This document shows, piece by piece, positions 52,373 through 63,321 of a stretch of 64,000 bases of DNA (within the stretch, counting starts at the first letter, position 1; every line of letters begins with the position of its first letter). The stretch is from Strigamia acuminata (taxonomy: Eukaryota > Arthropoda > Chilopoda > Geophilomorpha > Linotaeniidae). The DNA lies in NCBI GenBank assembly GCA_949358305.1, contig OX442322.1, forward strand, positions 8,184,001-8,248,000. Reading direction: 5' to 3'. Position numbers and translations under genes: made by a program. Below the pieces are notes generated by a model, which was not told where the DNA came from, ran no database searches, and worked only from the letters and a program-made list of their open reading frames with translations.

Positions 52373-55300
52373 ATCATACCATTTGGCTCGTGAAGAATTG
52401 GAGAGAAACTACGGGGATGAGGACGCACAGCAAACTGCCCTCATCAGATCAATTAGAGAAATGAAAATTGTTACGAGTGTCTATCCAACTAAAGCGTTAA
52501 GAACAAATTTAACCAAAATTTCTTCCACCGTCAGACTCCTTGAGCAGTTGAAAATACCCATACAGACTTCAGGTGCTTTTCTCATGCCGGATATTATCAG
52601 CAAATTTCCAACTCAGATGGCTTTGCGTTTTTATCAGGTGCATGGAATTCAAAACAAAAACATTATGACACTACTTGACTTTTTCTTGAAAGAAGTAGCT
52701 ATGGCGGAAAGTACTGACAATTCTTCTCATTCTGAAAAAGTGAAGAAGGAGAAAACTGAAGTCGAAAAAGGCAAGCAAAAGGGTTCCATGACCACGTGTG
52801 CTGCGACTCAAGATTCTAAGCCGCAATCAAATGCTAAAGTGAAGTCCGGAGAGTCCAAACAAGACAACAAATCTTCCAACTCGAAGACCATCAAATGTAT
52901 TTTTTGTGAAGAAGACCATTTGAATGGTTCATGCAAAAAGGAATTCGAAGTTAATGCGAAGATTGAAATCATCAAAAAGAATAGACTTTGCTTCAATTGT
53001 TTTAGAACTGGCCATCGCGTCGGGGACTGTAAAGTGAAGTTTTCCTGCAAACATTGTGGCGGAAGACACCACTCCACAATTTGCAAAAAGTCAGATGTGA
53101 AGAATTCGTCAAGCGTTGTCGAGAAGTCCAAGGAGTCACAAGTGACAACACACGTCTCGTGCGCGATCTCCGCGACTCTTCAATTAATGATATTTACTGC
53201 GAACCTCAAAACCAAAAATGGAGGATCTCACAACATCAGAGGAATGATAGATCCAGGCAGTCACCGATCCTTCATAACAACTGAGTTAGTAGAAAGAATC
53301 AAGTTGAAAAAGTGCGGCAGCATTTCGGCCACGACACAACGCTTTAATGATTCTACTCCTGCTTCAACGGATTATGACGTTTTTAACGTTACTTTGAAAA
53401 GCAGAAATGACACACAAGAAATCAAAATGACAATGTTATCGGTCGAAAATCTACCAAGAGTGCAAGGAATTTTAAACTCCACTGTAATAGAAAAGGTGAA
53501 AGGATTAAATCTTGAGTTGGCTGAAGAATTGCCTGCCAAAACATCCCAAATTGACATTTTATTAGGAGTGGATGTTTGGTGGAAAATTCTGAAAGACGGC
53601 AAGAGGAAAATCAACGAGGATTTGGGCCTTATAAACACTTTATTTGGCTGGGTTCTCACCGGTGCAGCTGGAAACATCGATTTGTTTGATGATGAAGCCG
53701 ACTTAACCACGTGTTGCAACACTTGCAACGTTGATATAAATGAAAAGTTGGACAAGCTCTGGAATTTGGAGGCAATCGGAATAGATTCGGGAGAAAAGGA
53801 TTCCGACTTTATTCGAGACAGATTTGAAGCCACAACAAAACGTCTTGACGACGGAAGATATGAAGTGATGCTTCCCTTTAATGGACAAGAAACTGACTTG
53901 GATTCCAACTGGGAACTCGCCATGAACCAATTAGCCAACACGCTTAAACGAATCGATGCAAATGAAGACTATAAAAAACGTTACGACGACTCAATGTGGC
54001 AGTACATCGAGGAAAATCACGCGGAGGAAGTCCCAAAGGAGGAACGTTTTCTCAAGAAGGGGATATATAATATACCTCACCACCCCGTCATAAAAGAGGA
54101 TCGAGATACTTCTAAATTTAGAATAGTATTCAACGCGTCTTCATCCAAGAAGGGAAAACTTTCCCTCAATGACTGTTTATTTCCGGGACCTTCCCTCAAC
54201 CCTGACTTAATTCTTGTTATTGTGAGATTTCGTCTCTATTGCATCCCGATAATAGCGGATATCAAGCAGGCATTCCTACAGGTTATGATCAACCCGACTC
54301 AAAGAAACTTTTTACGCTTTCTGTGGGTGGCTCGTGATTATTTTAAGCAGCCTTATTCGTGGCAAAACCTGTGGAATAACATTATGATTCTGAGAATGAT
54401 CGTCGTACCCTTTGGTGTTATTTCCTCACCATTCCTCCTATGCGCAACCATTCGCAAACATGCAAAACAATTTGAGAAAACACACGCCAAAGAAGTTGAT
54501 GCGCTTGATGATGGAATTTTTATGGATGACTTAACATCTGGAGGAGATTTTCCAGCCGACACGACGACACATTGCGAGAGATTGAAGATGATTTTAGACA
54601 GCGGAAAACTTCCCCTTGTGAAGTGGGCGACTTGCAGCAAAGACGTCTTCGAGAACTTGAAAAAAGAGGGATTCCACATGCGGGGCGAGGAGTTTTCTAG
54701 TCTTGGAATCATTAAAATGCTCGGCATACTTTGGGACACAGAAAAGGACATGATAATGTTTAAAATACCAAAAATTGAAAAAATTCCGATTACAAAGCGA
54801 GAAGTTGTCTCATTTTTAGCTTCGATTTTCGACCCCATGAGACTCTTGGCTCCTGTGATTCTGCAAATGAAATTGCTCATTCAAGCGATCTGGGCTCGGA
54901 CGAAAAAATGGGATGAAAAGATTCTTGATTCGGAGAAAAAAGAAATTGAAGAATGGAATTCCGACATCCAACAACTCAAGGAACTAAAAGTTCAACGTTG
55001 GTTAACTACTTATTCAGGTCAGGAAATAACCCTAGAAGTTTTTTGTGACGCCAGCACAAAAGCATTTGGCTGCACGATCTTTGTCGTCAACGTGGAGGGC
55101 AAAAGAACATTGTTGTTAAGTAAATGCTGCATTGCGCCGGCCAAAAAAGTTACTCTTCCTCGACTCGAATTAACAGCAGCAGTGGTTGGAGTCAGAATGA
55201 CGAAATATCTGCTCGAGAACTTTCTTCCTGGATACCCCGTCACTGAAGTTCGTTACTACTCGGACTCCACTATTACACTCGCCTGGATTAATTCAGACAA

Positions 55301-56097
55301 AAATGTTTGGAAACCATATGTCTCAAACCGAGTTCAGGAAATTATTTCCTTTTCCAAGCCTGAGCAATGGTCTCATGTGCCAACCGAATTCAACCCAGCT
55401 GACTTATTGACCCGTCCACACAACTCAAAAACATTGATGAACAATAAACTTTGGTGGGACGGAGTTGATGTATCAAAGCTGGAAAAGAAAGAAGTTATAC
55501 AGGAAAACCACCCGATGAAGAGAGAAAATTAATTGTTATGACTATTCAAGTAAAAGAGAATTTTATTTACAAATTTTTCCGACGTTTTAGCAACTACAAC
55601 CGACTTTTGAAAGTGTTTTCCTACATAATGAGATGGAAAAGTCAACTTGTTCGCGGTGAGCCCCTCTCGCCACTCGAGTTGGAGGCAAACTAACTGAAGA
55701 TCCTAAAACTTTCGCAGAAATTACATTTTTTGGAGGAAGTTGAGGATGTAAAAAACAAAAGGAAATTAAGCAAACATTCCACTTTAAAGAATTTCGAGCT
55801 CTTTATTGACGAAAACGGATTACTGAGACTTCGAAGCCGTTTGAAAAAATCTTTGTTGACATTTGATGAAGTTTATCCCATTATTTTGCATTACGATAGT
55901 TGGATAACACGACTGTTGATCAGAAAAGCACATCTAGAACTACTTCACGGTGATATTAGTGAAACCCTTTATCACTTACGTGAACAATTTTGGATCATAA
56001 GAGGAAGAAAAACAATTCAGACAGTGATTCGAGAGTGTGCGATTTGCAGACGTGCTAAACTTGCGAGAAATAACCCTTCTACTGGTGACCTTCCCAC
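52373..56097 (+). pseudogene. Bel-A2 polyprotein, fragment 3 (gag to integrase)
   Basis: The frame resumes at SYHLAREELERN and covers the rest of gag, knuckles, protease-like region, RT (FMDD) and RNase H. A one-base deletion near 55508 shifts the frame to an early stop at 55532. Further on a glutamine codon has become TAA near 55693 (after LELEAN). The integrase zinc finger remains up to STGDLPT, where Bel-E2 interrupts it at 56098. Compared with Bel-A1 the sequence is highly similar, so decay is fairly recent. Confidence 0.92.
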
Positions 56098-57018
56098 TGT
56101 TGCTAGCAACCGCGATGGAATCGTTAGCGGTTCAACTTTTGGTTTTTGGACGGAAAGTGTCTTTAGATTTTTAATAATCTTTTTGTCTTCATTTAGTATC
56201 GTTTAGCCTGATCGCCAGGAATTTGGAGCACTTACCTGCGCTGATTTCTTGGTCTTGACCGTCTGGGACGAGCTGCGTTGTCATGCCAACTCGTCACTGC
56301 TTTAGATTTAAGTTTTAGTAGAGCCTAGAGCATTTTCTCTTATGTTTGTACTAGTTTTTGGCCTCCCGTGTTTGAGCGCCATCTCTTGGTCTGCTTTGCA
56401 ATTAGTGATTGTTGTTAATATGCTTTATTAGCAAGTGTAAAAGTGTTATTTGATTTAAGTGACACTGCTCCTGATTGTGCTAGAAATCTGAGCTGTGTCT
56501 GATGTTAGTGTTAAGCCTTTTAAGACAAAGGATTGCTTGTTTCAATGCATCTGTTAGTTATAAGCTTTTATTCTCTTGGTTTTGTACATTTTGTAATGTA
56601 ACTGATGCATTTCCTCATTTTGCCTGTTTCCATAGTCACGCATTCCAACAATGAGTGCGTGCTTCTTGTGTTGTTGAAACTTAACCCTAACGGTTGAGTT
56701 TTATTTTCCTCTCTCTCACTTTGGAATAAAACTACTGTTTTCTTCCCCAAACCAGTCTATTTCTTCTGCCTACATGATGTGTAGTGAGTAGAGAACCGGG
56801 CGCGCTTTCTCCTCCTACTGGCCGCCACTTTGTGAGTTGATTCGAACGTTTATGCCTGAGATCGTTAACCCTAAATTGCCGTGGTTGGGCCCGACCTTGT
56901 CTGGTTGCGCATGCGCACGTCCACACACCCACTATACTTTCACTTTTCTCCTGGGATTTCTTCCGCCATCGTCGCTGATCGTTTCCCCGTCCTGGTCTGT
57001 TGCCAGTGCTAGCAACAG
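56098..57018 (+). repeat. Bel-E2 5' LTR
   Basis: The LTR is about 921 bp, from TGTTGCTAGC to GTGCTAGCAACA, inverted relative to 57487-58406. AATAAA lies at 56725-56730. Confidence 0.9.
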
Positions 57019-57486
57019 AATTCACTTCGTGGTGCCGTTTTGCTTGACCAGGATAGATGACCGTTTTCGCCAGTTGTGTGCGCCTGATCATCGCGTGCGA
57101 CTGCGAGCTTCGACCGTCTGTTTCCTGCCTGAGTTTGCGCCAGTGTTTAGTCCAGTCGTCGCTGTCGTGTGTGTCCAGCGTGTGGCTCCTTGTAGACAAT
57201 CGAGCTGCAGAGAAGCCGCATCCAGTTTACGCCGTCGTGTCGAGTGGATCGTCCAGTTGGCGTCCGAATTTCGTCGTGTGATCACAACGCAGCGTGCATT
57301 TGTGCTTTCCATTCTGGAAGATGACATTTCTTGTGTCTTTTCTTGGCTTTTTGGGGGTTTTTTCGAGTCAATTAGCTTAGTGTGTGTATCAGATTCGGGG
57401 AAAGAGTGTGTCTTTTCGTGTAAAGAGTATCTTATCGTGTTAGCTCCATATAACTGCTGGAAAAAGCAGGGGAGTTTAAGTCGCTT
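56852..57486 (+). CDS. Bel-E2 leader ORF (hypothetical, 3' end replaced)
   Basis: This is the same frame as the Bel-E1 leader ORF (MPEIVNPK...APYNCWKKQGSLSRF). Its natural stop is lost because Bel-E3 is inserted just before it; the frame then runs into the antisense of the Bel-E3 LTR, up to 57772, which is accidental. Confidence 0.4.
57031..57055 (+). promoter_or_regulatory. Bel-E2 split primer binding site
   Basis: TGGTGCCG, seven inserted bases and TGACCAGGAT, the same as in Bel-E1; 12 bases after the LTR. Confidence 0.6.
57444..57474 (+). promoter_or_regulatory. Bel-E2 leader stem-loop
   Basis: CTCC-ATATAA-CTGC-TGGAAAAA-GCAG-G-GGAG, identical to Bel-E1. Confidence 0.55.
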
Positions 57487-58406
57487 TGTTGCTAGCACTG
57501 GCAACAGACCAGGACGGGGAAACGATCAGCGACGATGGCGGAAGAAATCCCAGGAGAAAAGTGAAAGTATAGTGGGTGTGTGGACGTGCGCATGCGCAAC
57601 CAGACAAGGTCGGGCCCAACCACGGCAATTTAGGGTTAACGATCTCAGGCATAAACGTTCGAATCAACTCACAAAGTGGCGGCCAGTAGGAGGAGAAAGC
57701 GCGCCCGGTTCTCTACTCACTACACATCATCTAGGCAGAAGAAATAGACTGGTTTGGGGAAGAAAACAGTAGTTTTATTCCAAAGTGAGAGAGAGGAAAA
57801 TAAAACTCAACCGTTAGGGTTAAGTTTCAACAACACAAGAAGCACGCACTCATTGTTGGAATGCGTGACTATGGAAACAGGCAAAATGAGGAAATGCATC
57901 AGTTACATTACAAAATGTACAAAACCAAGAGAATAAAAGCTTATAACTAACAGATGCATTGAAACAAGCAATCCTTTGTCTTAAAAGGCTTAACACTAAC
58001 ATCAGACACAGCTCAGATTTCTAGCACAATCAGGAGCAGTGTCACTTAAATCAAATAACACTTTTACACTTGCTAATAAAGCATATTAACAACAATCACT
58101 AATTGCAAAGCAGACCAAGAGATGGCGCTCAAACACGGGAGGCCAAAAACTAGTACAAACATAAGAGAAAATGCTCTAGGCTCTACTAAAACTTAAATCT
58201 AAAGCAGTGACGAGTTGGCATGACAACGCAGCTCGTCCCAGACGGTCAAGACCAAGAAATCAGCGCAGGTAAGTGCTCCAAATTCCTGGCGATCAGGCTA
58301 AACGATACTAAATGAAGACAAAAAGATTATTAAAAATCTAAAGACACTTTCCGTCCAAAAACCAAAAGTTGAACCGCTAACGATTCCATCGCGGTTGCTA
58401 GCAACA
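57487..58406 (-). repeat. Bel-E3 3' LTR
   Basis: This 920-bp LTR is nearly identical to 23285-24204 and inverted relative to 56098-57018. Confidence 0.9.
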
Positions 58407-58440
58407 GCGTCTTGCCGGCGGGAAGAAGACAACGCCGGAA
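58407..58440 (-). promoter_or_regulatory. 3'-LTR junction motif of Bel-E3
   Basis: In sense orientation TTGTCTTCTTCCCGCCGGCA followed by AGACGC, then the LTR start TGTTGCTAGC. Pyrimidine-rich, as in the other Bel families. Confidence 0.55.
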
Positions 58441-58460
58441 GAGCTGCGACTTCTCAAACG

Positions 58461-61400
58461 TCAATCTAACTCAAGCACGCGGATGTGCTTTACCGAACGG
58501 AGAAATTGTTTCCCTTCAGCAGACGTGACTCGCACGACACGGATTATCCCGTCGTCGCCGGGATACACAACGTCAACTCGCGCTAAGGGCCAGAAATATG
58601 GGTTTGACCCCACCTTTTCAAGTAAAACAATTTGTCCAACTTCGGGGTTGCGGGGATGTCGAAATTTCTGAGGGGGGATGACTTCTCAACATCCTCTTTG
58701 CGTTCAACGGCTACACATTCTTCTAAAAAATGCATGCGCTGTGACCAGTAGATCAGCTTCCGTTCCGCCTCCTCCAACTCATACACATTCAATTCCATCC
58801 CGGGCGCGGGAAAGCGCCACCGGCGAATGAACGCGAGTACGCGAGTCAAGCGATTGAATGAGCGGAATCGCTTAAAAAACTGATCGAGAAAGTCATCGTA
58901 TAACGTCACTGCAGAAGAGACCAGCTTCTCTTCTTCTTTGGGAAGGAACACCGGAGGGGCGTCGACCTGGTCGAACTCCTTCGGGTCAGGACCATTCCAC
59001 CAAAGGTGACTTGAAATCAAGGTCGGTACGTCGCAAGGACGTGTCAAAATGTCGGCAGGATTTTTTGCGGTTGGGACGTAAGACCATTGATCAACCCTTG
59101 ACTTGTCGAGGACCTCGGCCACTCGATTCGAAACATAGGGTTTCCAACGGTTCTTTTCCGATCGGATCCATCCCAATGCGACCATAGAGTCGGTAAAAAA
59201 TCTTACACTCGAGATAGGGAAGTCAGGTAAAAAATCGGTCTGAATGTATTCGAGCATGCGAACACCAATCACCGTGGCGGTCAGCTCAAGGCGCGGAAGC
59301 GTAAGCTTGTCTAACGGAGCGATCCTGCTCTTTCCGACGAGAAGCCTGCTCACACCGGAAGAGTTCCGGATGTAAACTGCGCATCCATAAGCTCGGGGAC
59401 TCGCATCGCAATACACTTCTAAACTTAGACCTTCACCCGAACACGTGCCCACCCATCTCTGCACCTTTACTTCTTTCAGATGTTGAAGGTCGGCATACCA
59501 ACGAGCAACCTGAGCACGGTCGTCGTCCGGTAACGCCTGGTCCCAGGCGAAAGCTCGGCCCCAGAAACTCTGCATCAGCAGCTTCATCGGCAAAACGATC
59601 GCGGCCAGGAAACCTAACGGGTCAAACAGGGACGCGACGAGCGAGAGGACTCCCCGCCTAGTGCTAGGGACCTCATCGAACTCGGGAACTCGAAAAAGAA
59701 TCGCGTCTTGCTGGACGTCCCAGAGAATGCCCAGCATTTTAATAACACCGAGATTCTCGAACGAATCAGCGCGCATATGGAACCCTTCCTCTTTCAGGGA
59801 ACCAAAGACTTCACCATTTGACGCTGCCCACTTAACTAGCGGTAATTTCGCGGCGTCGAGAATATTGCGTAAATTCACACAATGAGCAACAGCTGCTGGC
59901 GGACGATCAGCGCCAGACGTAATGTCGTCCATGAAGATACCCTTATCGAGAGCATCCGCCTCTTTCGGGTGTGAGGCAGCATGAAGTTGCCCTTGCGCCC
60001 GTATTGTTGCGCAAAGTAAAAATGGTGAGGAGTTTACACCAAATGGAACCACCGTCATCCGTAGGACAACCAAGTTGTCCCACAGGTTTCGCCACGAATA
60101 CACGTCGGCGAAATATCCATCCGCCACCCAAAGAAAGCGCAAGAAATTGCGATGCTTCGGATCGATCGATACTTGCAGAAATGCCTGTTTGATGTCCGCA
60201 ATGATAGCAATGCACATCAAACGAAACCTAATCAAAACCCGGATGATATCGGGATTGAGAGACGGCCCAGGGTATAAACAGTCATTGAGCGACCGCGCGC
60301 CCTTCTTTGAAGAAGAGGCGTTAAAAACGACCCTGAACTTCGTGGTCTCACGGTCCTCCTTAATAACAGGGTGATGTGGGATATTGTAAACTCCTTCTGT
60401 CCAGAAACGTTCGGCCGAAGGAACCACTTCAGCATGATCCTCGCGAACATATGCCCACATGGCGTCATGATAGCGTTTCTTGTGGTCAGTACTCGCATCT
60501 ATGCGCTTCAGCGTATTGGAAAGCTGCGTGACTGCCAGCTCCCAATTGGACTCGAGTCCGGTAACATGCTCATTAAAAGGTAAGCGTACCTGGTAACGAC
60601 CGTCTTCGAGGCGAACAGTGGACTGTTCGAATCGATCTCGAACGAAATCAGAATCGCGCTCCCCTGCACGAATACCCACAGCTTCAAGTGACCATAGGCG
60701 TTCCAGCTCTTTGTCAGGAGAAACGTCGCACGTCGCACAGCAAGCTACTGAAGACGTGTCATCGAGAAGCAAATCCGCGAAACCTGCAGCACCCGACAAA
60801 ATCTATCCGAATATGGTGTTAATCAACCCGGACGACTGGTCGAGTCGTTTGCGACCGTTTAGACAAACCTGCCACCAAACATCAACCCCTAACAGGACGT
60901 CAATGTGCTGGGCGGTCGACGGTAAGTCCTCGGCCAACTCTAGACCTAGGGCTTTGACCTTCTCAATGGTCTCGGCGTGAACGATTCCCGACACCTGCGG
61001 AAGATGTTCCACACTCAGAGCGGACACTGTGATGTTTTTCGCGCTATGGCGAGACTTAAGACGTATAGAAAAAACGTCGTAATCTGTCGGCACTGGATCA
61101 CGCTCATTAAAGCGCTGAGTAGAAGCGTGCACGACACCGCATCGTCGCAACTTAATGCGGTCGGCCAAGCTCTTCAGAATGTATGAGCGATGGCTTCCTG
61201 GGTCCAGCATGCCTCGAATGCGATGCGACCCACCTGACTTAGTGGTCAGTTCTGCTGAAAAGATCATCAGCTGCAAAGATAAAGCAACGGACAATGTGAC
61301 GTTCGTAACGACCTGCAATTCTCTTGGTCTGTCTTGAAGAACAGGAGATTTGTCCTTAGCACCCCGACAAATAGCGGTATGGTGACGACCACCGCACGAC

Positions 61401-62546
61401 CGGCAGGCAAAACGACTTGGACACTGCTTGAATGAGTGACCGCTGCGAAGACAATTGAAACAGAGCCTGTCTCGGCGAACTATTTCAGTTCTTGCCTCCA
61501 CCTCTACAACCTTCGTACAATCTTGAGCCAAATGATCAGCATTACAGAACGGACAAGCGGGCTTGGTTGGCCCCTGTCTTGGACTTAACGGCCCTTTCGG
61601 ACTCTGAGCAGCGACCAAAGACGCCATGGCACCTTTACGCTCTTTCTCAGACCGGTCAGCCTTTTCTGATACCTGCTTCACGGACGGCAGGTGTGTGAAC
61701 CCGATAACCTCTTCAATGCGCTCAAGAATCTTGAGTTCTTCCGCAAAGAAGTCCAACATGTTCACCAAATTCTGTGACTTGGTTCCCTTAACCTCGTAAT
61801 ATCGAAGAACCATTCGGTACGGGAACTTCCTGAGAACGTCGTCAGCTAGCACGTACCCAGCAGTCTGAACCGGAACTTGCAGTTGCTCCAGCATGCGAAC
61901 TGTCGTGGAGACACGGGCAAGCTGTGACTTGAGCACCTTGGTAGGATGCACGTCAAGAATCGGCTTCATATCTTTTATACTCTTCATGAGAGCCGTTCTC
62001 TGAGCCTCATCACCTCCGTAACTGCGGATGAGCTCTTCTCTAGCTAGAATGTATGACCCATCAACTAACTGATAGGAAGAGATGAGCGTTGCAGCATCAC
62101 CTTCACACATAGACTGTAAGTATTGCAACTTTTCTGTCTCGGACAACTCCGAGTTTGTGTGCACTGATGTGTCAAAACTACTCAAGAAGGAGCGGAATTT
62201 GACCACATCTCCAGTGAACTTCACTGTCTGCAGCGTAGGCAACTTCGTATTAGGAGGCCGGCGGGTATTAACCGTCGTTCCAGCCCCTGGAAAGCCAGAC
62301 AAAGCACTCGTATTAATCGTTTGGTTCAACTGCGACGTTGACCAATGAGTGACCATCCTCTGAGACACCTGATGTCTGTTACGCAGATGATCTACCTGAG
62401 AAGACAATTCTTCTATCTGAGCTATTCCTTGCAAATATGTTGCACGAGTCCAATAAGCCTGCAACGTATTCGCATCGTTCAAAAGACGACGCTCTTGCTG
62501 TAGGCCAGTGAAGCGCAAAACGGTGCGAATAACACCGGTGGAAGCG
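58461..62546 (-). pseudogene. Bel-E3 Gag-Pol polyprotein, disabled
   Basis: Gag lacks roughly its first 60 residues because Cop is inserted. It continues with KLPTLQTVKFTGD, knuckles (CPFCNADHLAQDC, CFNCLRSGHSFKQC, CRSCGGRHHTAIC) and protease-like LDPGSHRSY. A conserved tryptophan codon is TAG at 60800-60802 (after NTIFG). The RT follows (DIKQAF; FMDD near 59930), then RNase H (YCDASPRAYG). After SPLRNFD a large in-element deletion removes the whole integrase and joins to the C-terminal domain in a shifted frame. The true C-terminus KHIRVLELD is still readable up to the stop at 58461. One nonsense change, one large deletion and one insertion make it non-functional. Confidence 0.9.
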
Positions 62547-63108
62547 TGTATTTAGCACGGAAGGCGCCGTCTCGACCCGAGACGAACGTAACACGGACGT
62601 TTTGCCGTGAAAAACAAGTGCGCGTGGCCTAATGCCACTTATCTGCGCAAAAACTATAAACTAAGCACTTATAAACGTGCTAGGTTAACTGGCAATGAGT
62701 TAAAACAATAAAATATAATGTTTAATCGAAATAATGCTTACATGTAATGTTCCTATTCATTTGAAATGGTTGGAAAACATCCTCGCACCTGTGTGCGGCC
62801 ATCTTGGGTGAGAATAACAAACGATAACACCATCTGGTGTTAGAATTGGGCAATATAAAAAAGGAAAATATTACAAGATGCATGATGCCACATGCATTTG
62901 ATGGAAAACTAACAGCAAGGTGCTTAATGCACTTAAATATAACACAATCACGTACAATTGTACGGAATACAACTTGGAACATATCCAAAATAAGAAATAC
63001 ATTGAAAAGAGTCAATAAAAGGTAAATAACATAATGAATACTGAATAATCATTGATAACATCGACTCAAATAATAATTTGTGATCCGTACCGAATCATAT
63101 GACCAACA
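62547..63108 (-). repeat. Cop 3' LTR (Copia)
   Basis: In sense orientation it starts TGTTGGTCATATG directly after a G-rich polypurine tract and ends GCTAAATACA at 62547, where Bel-E3 gag resumes; about 562 bp. The second LTR is outside the window, so the far end rests on the TG...CA ends and on the break in the Bel-E3 frame. Confidence 0.7.
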
Positions 63109-63119
63109 AATCCCCCCAT
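63109..63119 (-). promoter_or_regulatory. Cop polypurine tract
   Basis: In sense orientation CATGGGGGGATT lies immediately before the LTR start TGTTGG, the typical Copia arrangement. Confidence 0.8.
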
Positions 63120-63321
63120 GATTCGATACTGATCTGGGAAACTGGATAAACAACTGAAAAAGTAACACGAGAATTATGGTGTACCGATGTGTGAAAACCA
63201 AAAATAATAGATCGAATCATCGTGCCGGGTACTGTAACACAATCACAATAAAGCCCGAAAATTCCCACAGAACACGACGATCCTCGAAGTCGGTAGAATG
63301 ACTTAAAAATGTCTTAGTCGG
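63120..63321 (-). other. Cop 3' untranslated region
   Basis: These 200 bases lie between the RNase H stop and the polypurine tract. No gene is seen. Confidence 0.6.

Larger units (their letters stand above)
32088..56097 (+). mobile_element. Bel-A2: decayed Bel element, split by three later insertions
   Basis: It is the same family as Bel-A1 but on the plus strand. It has a 5' LTR (32088-33656), primer site, leader ORF and polyprotein pieces 34567-34670, 44240-44713 and 52373-56097. Bel-B, Gyp and Bel-E2 occupy the gaps. The remainder, with the rest of integrase and the 3' LTR, would lie beyond the window. The polyprotein has a one-base deletion and a nonsense codon besides the insertions, so this copy is dead. 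Confidence 0.9.
56098..57486 (+). mobile_element. Bel-E2: 5' LTR and leader, plus strand, cut by Bel-E3
   Basis: The LTR 56098-57018 is followed by primer site, leader ORF and stem-loop, the reverse complement of 22797-24204. At 57486 the leader stops at CGCTTT, where Bel-E1 continues with AAGTAG; Bel-E3 begins exactly at its LTR end TGTTGC. So a copy of the same family jumped into this leader in the opposite direction. The rest of Bel-E2 would lie beyond the window. Confidence 0.85.
57487..62546 (-). mobile_element. Bel-E3: decayed Bel element, minus strand, interrupted by Cop
   Basis: It has the 3' LTR 57487-58406, junction motif, and a polyprotein reading right to left up to 62546, where the Copia LTR begins inside gag. 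The first part of gag, the leader and the 5' LTR would lie beyond Cop, outside the window. The base composition is more GC-rich than Bel-A and Bel-B, so this is a separate lineage. Confidence 0.88.

Noticed and set aside
56837-57772. A 311-codon frame through the Bel-E2 leader into Bel-E3 LTR
   Set aside because: Its second half is antisense LTR joined by the Bel-E3 insertion. Only the part up to 57486 corresponds to a frame seen in Bel-E1.
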